Shown piece by piece: positions 6,900 to 14,186 of a stretch of DNA of 20,547 nucleotides. Made by a program: the position numbers and the translations under genes. The DNA comes from Spirochaetia bacterium (GTDB lineage: Bacteria > Spirochaetota > Spirochaetia > JABMQR01): contig JADHUD010000011.1 of assembly GCA_016784705.1 (NCBI GenBank), forward strand, positions 1 through 20,547. Reading direction: 5' to 3'. Position 1 is the first letter of the stretch, and every line of letters starts with the position of its first letter. A model generated the notes under the pieces. The model saw nothing but the letters and a program-made list of their open reading frames with translations. It ran no database searches and was not told the origin of the DNA.

Positions 6900-7940
6900 C
6901 TACTTCACCAACAGACGGGTGGTGCTTTTCCTATTGACCAGTACGGGGTTAATAAGCACTTGCTTGGGAGAAATATCGTAAGCAGATTTTAAAAGTATCC
7001 GTTCAATCAGGATTTTGGCGGCAAGAGCACCCATCTTTTCCGATGGAAACGTTACAGAAGTCAATGGTGGGGACATTTGATGCGCTGTTTTGTCCTCGGT
7101 AATGGCGATGATGGAAATATCAGAAGGAATCCTCATGCCATGTTTCATGAGTGCCAGTTCAATACTTGGTACAAACTCCCCATACACCGTTAAAATCGCC
7201 GTTGTTTCGGGAGCTTCGGTAAGAATCCGTTCGGTAGCCTCACGAATCGCCTGTGCATTTCCTTCGGACGATACCATGAAACCGGAAATCCCACTCTTTT
7301 TGCAAACCTCCTTGAAAGCCCCATTTGTCAGACGCACATACGTATATCCCTCTTCCCACAAACCTTTTCCATAGGTGATGAACCCAATGTGCGTATGTCC
7401 AAGTTCCAGAAAATGCTCCAAAGCGATCTCTATGGAACGTTGGAAATCTAGATCCACATACCATAATCCTGCTGTATCCTTGCACCTTCCTATCATGACA
7501 AACGGTAGGCCGATATTCTGAAGAACATCTATGCGGGCGTCTGAAATCTTAGTGCGCATCAGTATGGCACCATCGATCTGACTGTTTTGGATGGTATTAT
7601 GGATCTCAATCTCGGTCATGGCATTTGTTGATAGGTTGATGAGAAAGTCGTACGATTCGGCTGATTTGGAGGCTCCCAACACAAAATCCAGGATCAGCTG
7701 GCGAATTCCCGATTCACTGATCGGTAGGAAGAGAGCTATGGTACGACTCAATCCGCCTGCAAGATTACTTGCAAAACGATGCCCCGAATAGCCGATACGC
7801 TCCATTACCTGCCGGATGCGAGTCTTGGTAGCCTCGGAAACGTCGGGTTTGTTGTTAAGAACACGTGATACTGTGGATAGAGACACTCCTGCCTCCCGTG
7901 CAACATCTTCAATCGTAACAGTCGAGTTTTTCCATTTCAT
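6900..7940 (-). CDS. LacI-family transcriptional repressor
   Basis: A 346-residue regulator. Residues 9-30 form the LacI helix-turn-helix (TIEDVAREAGVSLSTVSRVL), followed by a hinge helix near 50-64 and a periplasmic-binding-protein-like effector domain from about 66. The start has AAGGA about 10 nt upstream on the minus strand. It is divergent from an oligosaccharide ABC importer and GH31 glycosidase operon, whose promoter carries a double AGCGCT-type operator; it is almost certainly the local repressor. The likely inducer is an alpha-xyloside or its product, by analogy; nothing in the sequence identifies it. A weak 6-bp stem (6870-6875/6892-6897) immediately follows the stop without a T tract. 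Confidence 0.95.
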   Translation of the reverse strand: MKWKNSTVTIEDVAREAGVSLSTVSRVLNNKPDVSEATKTRIRQVMERIGYSGHRFASNLAGGLSRTIALFLPISESGIRQLILDFVLGASKSAESYDFLINLSTNAMTEIEIHNTIQNSQIDGAILMRTKISDARIDVLQNIGLPFVMIGRCKDTAGLWYVDLDFQRSIEIALEHFLELGHTHIGFITYGKGLWEEGYTYVRLTNGAFKEVCKKSGISGFMVSSEGNAQAIREATERILTEAPETTAILTVYGEFVPSIELALMKHGMRIPSDISIIAITEDKTAHQMSPPLTSVTFPSEKMGALAAKILIERILLKSAYDISPKQVLINPVLVNRKSTTRLLVK

Positions 7941-8008
7941 AGCTAGTATCCTTGTGGTTTATAAATAACATCTAAACCTTTAACATGCTTATGTGTTTTC
8001 AGACCACT

Positions 8009-8038
8009 AGTATAAACAAAAAAAACTGAAATTACCAA
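8009..8038 (-). promoter_or_regulatory. Candidate promoter of the LacI-type repressor gene
   Basis: On the minus strand TTGGTA (plus-strand 8033-8038), an 18-bp spacer and TATACT (plus-strand 8009-8014) would start transcription near 8002, about 60 nt before the gene. It lies about 40 bp from the operator palindrome, so one bound repressor could affect both directions. Confidence 0.4.
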
Positions 8039-8048
8039 TAAATTTTGT

Positions 8049-8077
8049 TTGACTTATGGACAATCGTGTTTTACAAT
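8049..8077 (+). promoter_or_regulatory. Promoter of the sugar ABC/GH31 operon
   Basis: TTGACT (8049-8054), a 17-bp spacer and TACAAT (8072-8077) give 5 of 6 matches in each hexamer. The last base of the -10 is also the first base of the operator palindrome, so the start site near 8084 falls inside the operator. This arrangement is classic for repression by a LacI-type protein. Confidence 0.7.
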
Positions 8078-8118
8078 CAATTTACGGTAGCGCTGCCGGC
8101 AGCGCTACCGTAAATTGA
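8077..8118. promoter_or_regulatory. Perfect 42-bp palindrome: double LacI-type operator
   Basis: Bases 8077-8097 are the exact reverse complement of 8098-8118. The inner 24 bp are two abutting operator-like units, GGTAGCGCTGCC (8086-8097) and GGCAGCGCTACC (8098-8109). Each has the central AGCGCT dyad common in LacI-family sites. The dyad is flanked by AATTTAC/GTAAATT. The transcript could also form a strong hairpin here, 16-35 nt before the Shine-Dalgarno. Palindromy is directly visible; operator function is inferred from the adjacent repressor gene and promoter overlap. Confidence 0.8.
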
Positions 8119-8144
8119 AATAAGAACTATACAAGGAGGCTTCT

Positions 8145-9380
8145 ATGAACAAAAAACATTTTATTGGCATGCTTTTAATTTTGCTGCTCATTCCATGTAC
8201 GATTGGTGCAGCAGGACAGAAGGCAGTGGAAGGTGATGTGGTTATATGGCATCCCTTCCCAGAACAGACCCACTTCATCCAACAAGCCGCAAACAGTTGG
8301 AATGAAGAGAATCTGGGAACATTCAACGTTACCACTCGATTCATTCCGTTTGCCGACCTTAAACGGGAGATAGCGCAGTCTCTCGTCACAGGAGAGGTGC
8401 CTGACATCTATATGGTTGACAATCCAGACCATGCATCATTTGCTGCCGCCGGTGCTTTTTACGACTTGACCGCTTGGATCAAGAAATGGGGACAAGCCAA
8501 CCAATATTTCCCGGGTCCTTGGAATTCCACCATATGGGAAGGGAAGAATTACGGTATTCCCGTCGATTCAAACACCATACTGCTCTACTATAACAAGGAT
8601 GCATTCAAGAGGGCTGGAATCGCCGGGCCTCCAGGCACTTGGACGGAATTGCTAGATGCAGCCAATAAACTCAATGCACTTGACCCTAACTTTAGGGGGA
8701 TAGCGTTCTCAGCCATCCGTTCAGAGGAAGGAACTTTCCAATTCCTCCCATTCCTGCAACAGGCGGGGGGAAGTGTAGATGCCATCAATAGTACAAATGG
8801 TGTGGTTGCGTTGAGTCTGTGGACAGAGCTAGTACAGAAAGGGTATGCCTCGCCAGAAGTCATCAATATTACTCAGAACGAAGCGGTTGGATTACTTGCC
8901 AGCGGTAATGTGGGCATGGCGATTTCCGGACCCTGGAGTCTTGGTCTCATGAAGGACGCCGATTTTGAGTGGGGTCTGTCGCTTCTTCCAATCAAAGAGG
9001 ATGTCGGAGTCCGCTCCTCGGCGATGGGTGGTTACAATATGGCCATCATGGCCGATAGCAAGAGCCCCGGCAATTCCTGGGAGTTCATCAAATGGTTGCA
9101 GACACCCGAGAATATCCGGCGGTTCTATTGGGATTTCCTTGGCGGAGCACGGATTCCATCACGAGCGGATGTAGCCAATGAGGCTGACAAGTGGGTGCAG
9201 AATCCGCAATTGAAGGTATTCATTGAACAACTCCAGTTTGCAAAACCCCGTGGTCCTCATCCTGAATGGCCAAGCATTTCCAACGCCATTCAAATCGCCA
9301 TACAGAAGTCTCTAACTGGCCAGGCCACACCACAGGCGGCTTTAGATGAAGCTGCCAAAACGTTGGAAAAATTCTTCTAA
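8145..9380 (+). CDS. Sugar ABC transporter substrate-binding protein (family 1)
   Basis: A 411-residue extracytoplasmic binding protein of an oligosaccharide (CUT1) importer. The start has AGGAGG at 8134-8139, 5 nt before the ATG. The N-terminus is a signal peptide: lysines at 3-4, a hydrophobic stretch to about residue 20, then IGAAGQ. IPC is present, but Pro at -1 makes a poor lipobox, so signal peptidase I cleavage near GAAG is more likely. The mature part shows the MalE/UgpB pattern, with VVIWHPFPEQ, IPDIYMVDN-like and GIPVDSNTILLYYNKDAFKRAGI segments. It is the first gene under the palindromic operator and precedes two permeases and an alpha-xylosidase, suggesting it captures alpha-xylosyl oligosaccharides; ligand is inference. 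Confidence 0.93.
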   Translation: MNKKHFIGMLLILLLIPCTIGAAGQKAVEGDVVIWHPFPEQTHFIQQAANSWNEENLGTFNVTTRFIPFADLKREIAQSLVTGEVPDIYMVDNPDHASFAAAGAFYDLTAWIKKWGQANQYFPGPWNSTIWEGKNYGIPVDSNTILLYYNKDAFKRAGIAGPPGTWTELLDAANKLNALDPNFRGIAFSAIRSEEGTFQFLPFLQQAGGSVDAINSTNGVVALSLWTELVQKGYASPEVINITQNEAVGLLASGNVGMAISGPWSLGLMKDADFEWGLSLLPIKEDVGVRSSAMGGYNMAIMADSKSPGNSWEFIKWLQTPENIRRFYWDFLGGARIPSRADVANEADKWVQNPQLKVFIEQLQFAKPRGPHPEWPSISNAIQIAIQKSLTGQATPQAALDEAAKTLEKFF

Positions 9381-9404
9381 ATCTTGAATTTGATAGTATG
9401 GTTA

Positions 9405-9436
9405 TACCATGGAGAGAATTAAAACTCTCCATGGTA
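9405..9436 (+). other. Strong stem-loop between binding-protein and permease genes
   Basis: TACCATGGAGAG (9405-9416) and CTCTCCATGGTA (9425-9436) form a perfect 12-bp stem with an 8-nt AT loop. No T tract follows, so it probably acts like the hairpin between malE and malF. There, it protects the binding-protein message and limits read-through, giving excess binding protein over permease. Confidence 0.65.
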
Positions 9437-9475
9437 GGTATGAATTTGGTACCCGGAACTTGATAAGGAGAGGTT

Positions 9476-10369
9476 ATGAAACACATAGGCAATGCTAAAG
9501 CACAACGGATTTACATTTGGTTCTTGTTACCAGGGTTGGTGTACGTGCTGTTGTTCGTGGTGTATCCCATTGTGTTCAATGTTCAATTGAGCTTTCAGAA
9601 TGTGACGGCATTGAATATCAGAGCCCCCCGGAAACCGTATATTGGGCTGGATAACTATGTACAGGTATTCACCGACCCAGAATTGCCGGGAATTCTTCTG
9701 AATACACTTGCTTTCACCATCGGGAGCATTGCGTTTCAGTTTGCCATTGGTTTTGCCATTGCGCTTTTTCTCCAGAAACAATTTCCGCTGCGCGATTTGT
9801 TCAGATCGCTCATTATGATCGGGTGGGTGCTTTCTCCTATCGTGGTAGGGACAATCTGGCGTTGGATGCTCAATAGTGATTTTGGATTATTGAATTTCAT
9901 CCTCCAATGGATCGGGGTCATTGATACGAATATCAGCTGGTTGCCACAACCCAAGACAGCGATGACTGGTGTGGTCATGGCTAATATCTGGCTGGGTGTT
10001 CCCTTCAACATGATGCTGCTCACAGGTGGTTTGGCAAATCTTCCGGAAAGTGTCTATGAGTCCGCAACCATTGACGGTGCAAATAGATTCCAACAATTTT
10101 TCAAGATCACCATACCCCTGATCCGACAGACCATCGCCGCAACGATCATGCTGGGATTCATCTATACCCTGAAGGTATTTGATCTCATATGGGTCATGAC
10201 CAATGGGGGTCCTGTCAACGCGACAACCACCATGCCCGTCTGGTCGTATCGGGCATCATTCGTGCTTTTCAAGTTCAGCCAAGGGGCGACCATTTCAAAT
10301 GTATTGTTTGCCATGACTTTGGTGCTGGCCATTGTATACATTTATTTCTTTGGAAACAAAGAGGATTAG
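9476..10369 (+). CDS. Sugar ABC transporter permease (MalF/UgpA type)
   Basis: A 297-residue inner-membrane permease. Six hydrophobic spans are visible (about 12-34, 73-99, 108-128, 160-184, 217-240 and 268-291). The EAA loop that docks the ATPase is at about 195-215 (ESATIDGANRFQQFF). The start is preceded by AAGGAGAGG. It lies 95 bp after the binding-protein gene, across a strong stem-loop, and 9 bp before the second permease. Together they form the translocation pore of a CUT1 oligosaccharide importer. It lacks the long extra N-terminal segment of E. coli MalF, as usual for UgpA-like members. Confidence 0.93.
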   Translation: MKHIGNAKAQRIYIWFLLPGLVYVLLFVVYPIVFNVQLSFQNVTALNIRAPRKPYIGLDNYVQVFTDPELPGILLNTLAFTIGSIAFQFAIGFAIALFLQKQFPLRDLFRSLIMIGWVLSPIVVGTIWRWMLNSDFGLLNFILQWIGVIDTNISWLPQPKTAMTGVVMANIWLGVPFNMMLLTGGLANLPESVYESATIDGANRFQQFFKITIPLIRQTIAATIMLGFIYTLKVFDLIWVMTNGGPVNATTTMPVWSYRASFVLFKFSQGATISNVLFAMTLVLAIVYIYFFGNKED

Positions 10370-10378
10370 GAGTCAACC

Positions 10379-11293
10379 ATGCACGCTGGAACCCGAAAAG
10401 AATTTTCGCAATTCCAACATAAAACGACTGCAGGAAAGAAAATCAAGACTGGCCTAAGGCATTACCTTGCCATCTCCACAAAGAAAAAGAAGATAGTGAA
10501 GCTGGTTGTTGCTCTCATCGCCACCGGCACATACTTAATTCCCGTGTTATGGATGTATATCTCGAGTTTTAAAACGGAAAGGGACGTCTATTCCCTACCT
10601 CCAACGCTTATTCCCAATCCAGTGACTTTTGATCCTATTGTCCAGACCCTCTCTTCCGGTGGAATCAGATACTTTTTCAATAGTATGGTGATAGGTTCGT
10701 TCAGTACGTTTTTGACATTGATACTAGCCGCTTTCACGGGCTTCGCCCTGGCTAGGTTGAAAAAACGTTGGGTGTCGATGATTGTACTGGTTTTCTTGAT
10801 CGCCCAGATGTTGCCGACCGTTCTCAGGGTAACTCCATTGTTTATTGTTTTCAACAATCTGCGACTCATCAACACCTATGCTGCTGTCATACTGGCCAAT
10901 GCCTCGTTGACTATACCGTTTTCAGTAATTTTATTGCGCACGACATTCCTTGCTACTCCGCAGGAGATTGAAGAGGCATCGCTGATTGATGGCTGCAGCC
11001 ATATCAAATCATTTTTTCTAATCTCGGTTCCCATGGGGAAACCAGGGCTTGCCGTTGCTGGCGCCATGTCATTTGTGTGGTCGTTCGGAGACTTCATCTT
11101 TTCGCTCTCGTTCCTTAACAAACCAAGCATGCATCCCGCAACCGTGGGTCTATATAACTTCATCGGTGCCGAAGCCACCAGTTGGAATAACGTCATGGCT
11201 TTCGCCGGATTGACGGCTCTGCCATTGATCCTATTGTTCCTGATTTTCCAAAAGCAGATTATCCAGGGTCTTTCAACCGGATCATTCCGCTGA
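10379..11293 (+). CDS. Sugar ABC transporter permease (MalG/UgpE type)
   Basis: The 304-residue second permease of the importer. The first 38 residues are basic and hydrophilic, longer than in many relatives. The first membrane span starts near 40, and others fall at about 100-123, 132-150, 165-187 and 225-300. The EAA loop is at about 199-220 (EEASLIDGCSHIKSFF). The start at 10379 is served by AGGAG overlapping the previous stop codon (TAGGAG). No ATPase gene follows; the glycosidase gene comes next after 47 bp, so ATP hydrolysis must come from a shared MsiK/UgpC-like subunit encoded elsewhere. Confidence 0.92.
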   Translation: MHAGTRKEFSQFQHKTTAGKKIKTGLRHYLAISTKKKKIVKLVVALIATGTYLIPVLWMYISSFKTERDVYSLPPTLIPNPVTFDPIVQTLSSGGIRYFFNSMVIGSFSTFLTLILAAFTGFALARLKKRWVSMIVLVFLIAQMLPTVLRVTPLFIVFNNLRLINTYAAVILANASLTIPFSVILLRTTFLATPQEIEEASLIDGCSHIKSFFLISVPMGKPGLAVAGAMSFVWSFGDFIFSLSFLNKPSMHPATVGLYNFIGAEATSWNNVMAFAGLTALPLILLFLIFQKQIIQGLSTGSFR

Positions 11294-11340
11294 TAATCCC
11301 AATATCGTCAACTATATAAAACAAGAATAAGGAAATGTAT

Positions 11341-13659
11341 ATGAAAGAATTCTTTAGATGTTCCCGAATTATAAGCAAATGGATTCATGACGGCGGGGTG
11401 GATTTGCATTGTGTTCTAGGAAGGCATGGCCTCGCCACACTTAGCATCATACCCATTGCAGACGATATAGTGAATGTTCAGTTTATTCCTCAGGTGGTGG
11501 ATGAAAAGGATGCTCTGGAAATTCCAAAAAACAACCTGTCGATACCAATTTGGTCGTATGAAGACAATGAAAAAGAGCTTCGCCTTGTAATGGAACACCA
11601 TACCATTCGCATAGCGTATGACCCCTTTGCCTTTTCCATTGTATCGAACGATGGTACCTGTGTGGTTTCATCGACTGATGATGACTACACCACCTGGAAT
11701 TTTCCATTGACCCATGGTTGGGGGGTACAGTCGGAGGTTGATGGGCAGAACCTGTTCAAACGGATTCATGCGACGGGCATTACCTTGCTAACGCGCCACG
11801 ATGAGAGTTTTTTCGGCCTTGGTGAACAATTTGGTAGTTTCAACCAACGGGGAAAGAGCTTTCTTCTGCATAATGACAATGGGCAAGGAGCACGAGCCAA
11901 GTCCTATAAAAATGTGCCCTTCTTCATGAGCAATTATGGATATGGTGTTTTCATCGACTCCTATAAAGATGTTACAGTTGATCTGGCCGAAACGTCCAAT
12001 CGTAGTCTTGAGGTATCAAACCCGGGTGAGAATCTTTCATGTTATTTCATTTTGGGAGAAACCCCTAAACATATCCTTGAGGCCTATACCCGTCTTACAG
12101 GAAGGCCCCCACAGGTTCCCTTGTGGTCGTATGGACTATGGATCTCCACCTATTTTATTGAAACTGATGAACATACTGTCCGTACACAGATTGCCGGCTA
12201 TAGGGAGCGCTCAATACCGGTGGATGTCTACCATTTCGACTGTTATTGGCTGCGTGATGATATGTGGAATGATTTTACTTGGAATCCACAGCGGTTTCCC
12301 GATCCTCAGAAGCTACTTGACAATATGAAAGACGATGGGTTCAAGATTTCCCTCTGGGAGAATTCCTATATATCAGTCTTCTCGGACCTATACAGGGAGG
12401 CTGAAGAGAAGGGGTATCTGATAAAGAATCCAGCCGGTCAGGTCTATAGAGCCCAGACTTGGCGTAATGACCTCATGCCAGTGACGGGGATTGTGGATTT
12501 CACCAATCCACAAGCAGTGGCATGGTGGGAGTCATTCCATGAACAGTTGATTGGCATGGGGGTCGATGTATTCAAAACCGACTTTGGCGAAGCGATTCCA
12601 GACGACGCGGTGTTCCATAATGGCCGTGACGGGAAGGAGATGCATAACGCCTATGCCTATTTCTACAATAAATGTGTATTCGATATTACTAAGAAGATTA
12701 CAGGACAAGGTCTGGTCTGGGCACGTACAGCTTGGGCCGGTACGCAACAATATCCCACGCAATGGGCTGGAGATCCCCACTGTACATGGGAGGATATGGC
12801 GAGCAGCCTGCGATCTGGTTTGAGTTTCGCGGCATCCGCTTTCGCCTATTGGAGTCATGATATTGGTGGTTTCAAGGGTATGCCGACACAAGAACTGTAT
12901 ATCCGTTGGGCGCAATTAGGACTTCTTTCCGCCCATGCCAGGATGCACGGATGGTCGAATAGGGACCCTTGGATGTTTGGCGAGGATGCCAGTGCCATCG
13001 TAAGAAAGTATTGTCGTTTCCGTTATGCATTACTTCCGTACTTTGATAGTCTTGGTTTCATTGCCGCGCAGTATGGGTATCCGCTCATGCGGCCGTGGTA
13101 TCTGGAATATCCTAAGGATGCGGTGACCGAACATATCGATTCCCAGTATATGCTTGGGGAGGCGCTGCTGGTGTGTCCGGTGCTAAAACCAGGCGGGGCT
13201 GTTCGCTATTACGTGCCCGAGGGTGCATGGTTCAATCTGCAATGTGCTGCAACCGTGTACGGACCCTGTCAGGTTTCTTCAGTGTGTGACTTGAGTGAGA
13301 TGCCATTGTTGTTGAAAGTTGGGGAACCATTGCTACGGACATCGGTGCGGGAATTCATTGGCGATTCCCCATATGATGAGGTCTTGATTGAATTGGCGGT
13401 TGAACCAGGTATGGAGTCTCGGGAGTCTGTGATTCCGCTTTCTCTAGGGACTCTGACGGTTTCTATTGTTTCAGATGGCTCATCCATTGGAATTACGTGT
13501 GATGCAAAGGATTTCACCGGGAAAGTACGGATATTCGTGCATGGAGCATGTACTTCGGTCAGCATCAATGGGAAAGAGATGCCTGGTGAAGCGATTGATG
13601 CATGCCTACAGAAAACATTTGAGATATGGACTGAAGGAGTGGTGTATCAAGACCGTTGA
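11341..13659 (+). CDS. GH31 glycosidase, YicI-like alpha-xylosidase
   Basis: Retaining glycoside hydrolase family 31 enzyme, 772 residues from the chosen start, the same length I recall for E. coli YicI. The nucleophile is Asp414 in FKTDFGE and the acid/base is Asp478 in TQWAGDP; FWSHDIGG-like YWSHDIGGF follows. The motif KTDFGEAIP matches alpha-xylosidases rather than alpha-glucosidases (usually WxDMNE), so release of alpha-linked xylose (for example from isoprimeverose or xyloglucan fragments) is the best guess. No signal peptide is seen, so it should act in the cytoplasm on imported sugars. ATGs at 11335 and 11341 compete; AAGGAA at 11329-11334 abuts the first and is correctly spaced for the second. 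It is last in the LacI-controlled importer operon. Confidence 0.93.
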   Translation: MKEFFRCSRIISKWIHDGGVDLHCVLGRHGLATLSIIPIADDIVNVQFIPQVVDEKDALEIPKNNLSIPIWSYEDNEKELRLVMEHHTIRIAYDPFAFSIVSNDGTCVVSSTDDDYTTWNFPLTHGWGVQSEVDGQNLFKRIHATGITLLTRHDESFFGLGEQFGSFNQRGKSFLLHNDNGQGARAKSYKNVPFFMSNYGYGVFIDSYKDVTVDLAETSNRSLEVSNPGENLSCYFILGETPKHILEAYTRLTGRPPQVPLWSYGLWISTYFIETDEHTVRTQIAGYRERSIPVDVYHFDCYWLRDDMWNDFTWNPQRFPDPQKLLDNMKDDGFKISLWENSYISVFSDLYREAEEKGYLIKNPAGQVYRAQTWRNDLMPVTGIVDFTNPQAVAWWESFHEQLIGMGVDVFKTDFGEAIPDDAVFHNGRDGKEMHNAYAYFYNKCVFDITKKITGQGLVWARTAWAGTQQYPTQWAGDPHCTWEDMASSLRSGLSFAASAFAYWSHDIGGFKGMPTQELYIRWAQLGLLSAHARMHGWSNRDPWMFGEDASAIVRKYCRFRYALLPYFDSLGFIAAQYGYPLMRPWYLEYPKDAVTEHIDSQYMLGEALLVCPVLKPGGAVRYYVPEGAWFNLQCAATVYGPCQVSSVCDLSEMPLLLKVGEPLLRTSVREFIGDSPYDEVLIELAVEPGMESRESVIPLSLGTLTVSIVSDGSSIGITCDAKDFTGKVRIFVHGACTSVSINGKEMPGEAIDACLQKTFEIWTEGVVYQDR

Positions 13660-13685
13660 GGATCATCAGGCGATTGTTTAATGTA

Positions 13686-13720
13686 AGGAGCAACCCTATT
13701 TTTATCCGCGGGTTGCTCCT
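13686..13720 (+). terminator. Stem-loop ending the importer/alpha-xylosidase operon
   Basis: AGGAGCAACCC (13686-13696) and GGGTTGCTCCT (13710-13720) form a perfect 11-bp stem with a 13-nt loop, 27 nt after the alpha-xylosidase stop. No U tract follows, so factor-assisted ending or mRNA 3'-end protection is likelier than a textbook intrinsic terminator. Confidence 0.55.
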
Positions 13721-13735
13721 ATCTGATAGTACCGG

Positions 13736-13981
13736 TTATGGATTTTCTGCGAATAGGTTTCGACTATCGGGTCTTTCCCAAGGATACGGCTCGCGCCTCT
13801 TCGTTCGCCAATAGGTCATTCCACCTTGGTTAATTTTTTTGATGATGGAGAAGATTTCCTTGCCCACGAGAGGTACCAGTCCCAACGAGGGTTCGTCCAT
13901 CATAATGAGCTTTAGGTTTGCCCTGAGTGCGCATCCAACGGCCAACATGTGATACTCACGTAAATACTTTTTTTCATCCAA
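13736..13981 (-). pseudogene. Decayed fragment of a LivF-type ABC ATPase gene
   Basis: The minus-strand frame encodes about 45 residues clearly derived from the branched-chain amino acid ATPase LivF: HMLAVGCALRAN, then Walker B region LIMMDEPSLGLVPLVGKEIF, then IIKKINQGGMT. The ABC signature (LSGGEQ) is degraded to YLRE, and Walker A and everything upstream are missing. After GGMT the frame is wrong: a shift near 13812-13816 would restore LLANEEARAV, which matches the LLVEQNAR segment of LivF. So it is truncated at both ends and frameshifted. No other liv genes are nearby. The source is clear from the Walker B block; function is surely lost. Confidence 0.75.
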
Positions 13982-14186
13982 TAGTTACTGACTAATCCCT
14001 TTAATTATTCATTCCAAATCATATCCATAGTTATTTTTCAACTATGGGTTCGATTTGACCTGTACTTTCTTTTCTTTATACATCGGAAAGACTGATTTTG
14101 AACTGGTGCATCCCATACATCGAGAATTTCCAGCTGCCAGCCCGCCGATGGGATAGACTGCATCTTTCCACCCGCCGCCTGTCTCC
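13982..14186. other. AT-rich spacer with a hairpin, no gene seen
   Basis: CCATAGTT (14025-14032) and AACTATGG (14040-14047) form a perfect 8-bp stem with loop ATTTTTC. It may end transcription from the lipoprotein side or mark the edge of the liv remnant. The stretch 14050-14180 has short minus-strand frames (such as one reading WQLEILDVWDAP) that I cannot assign. With the liv remnant this fills the 527-bp gap between the alpha-xylosidase and lipoprotein genes. Confidence 0.5.
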
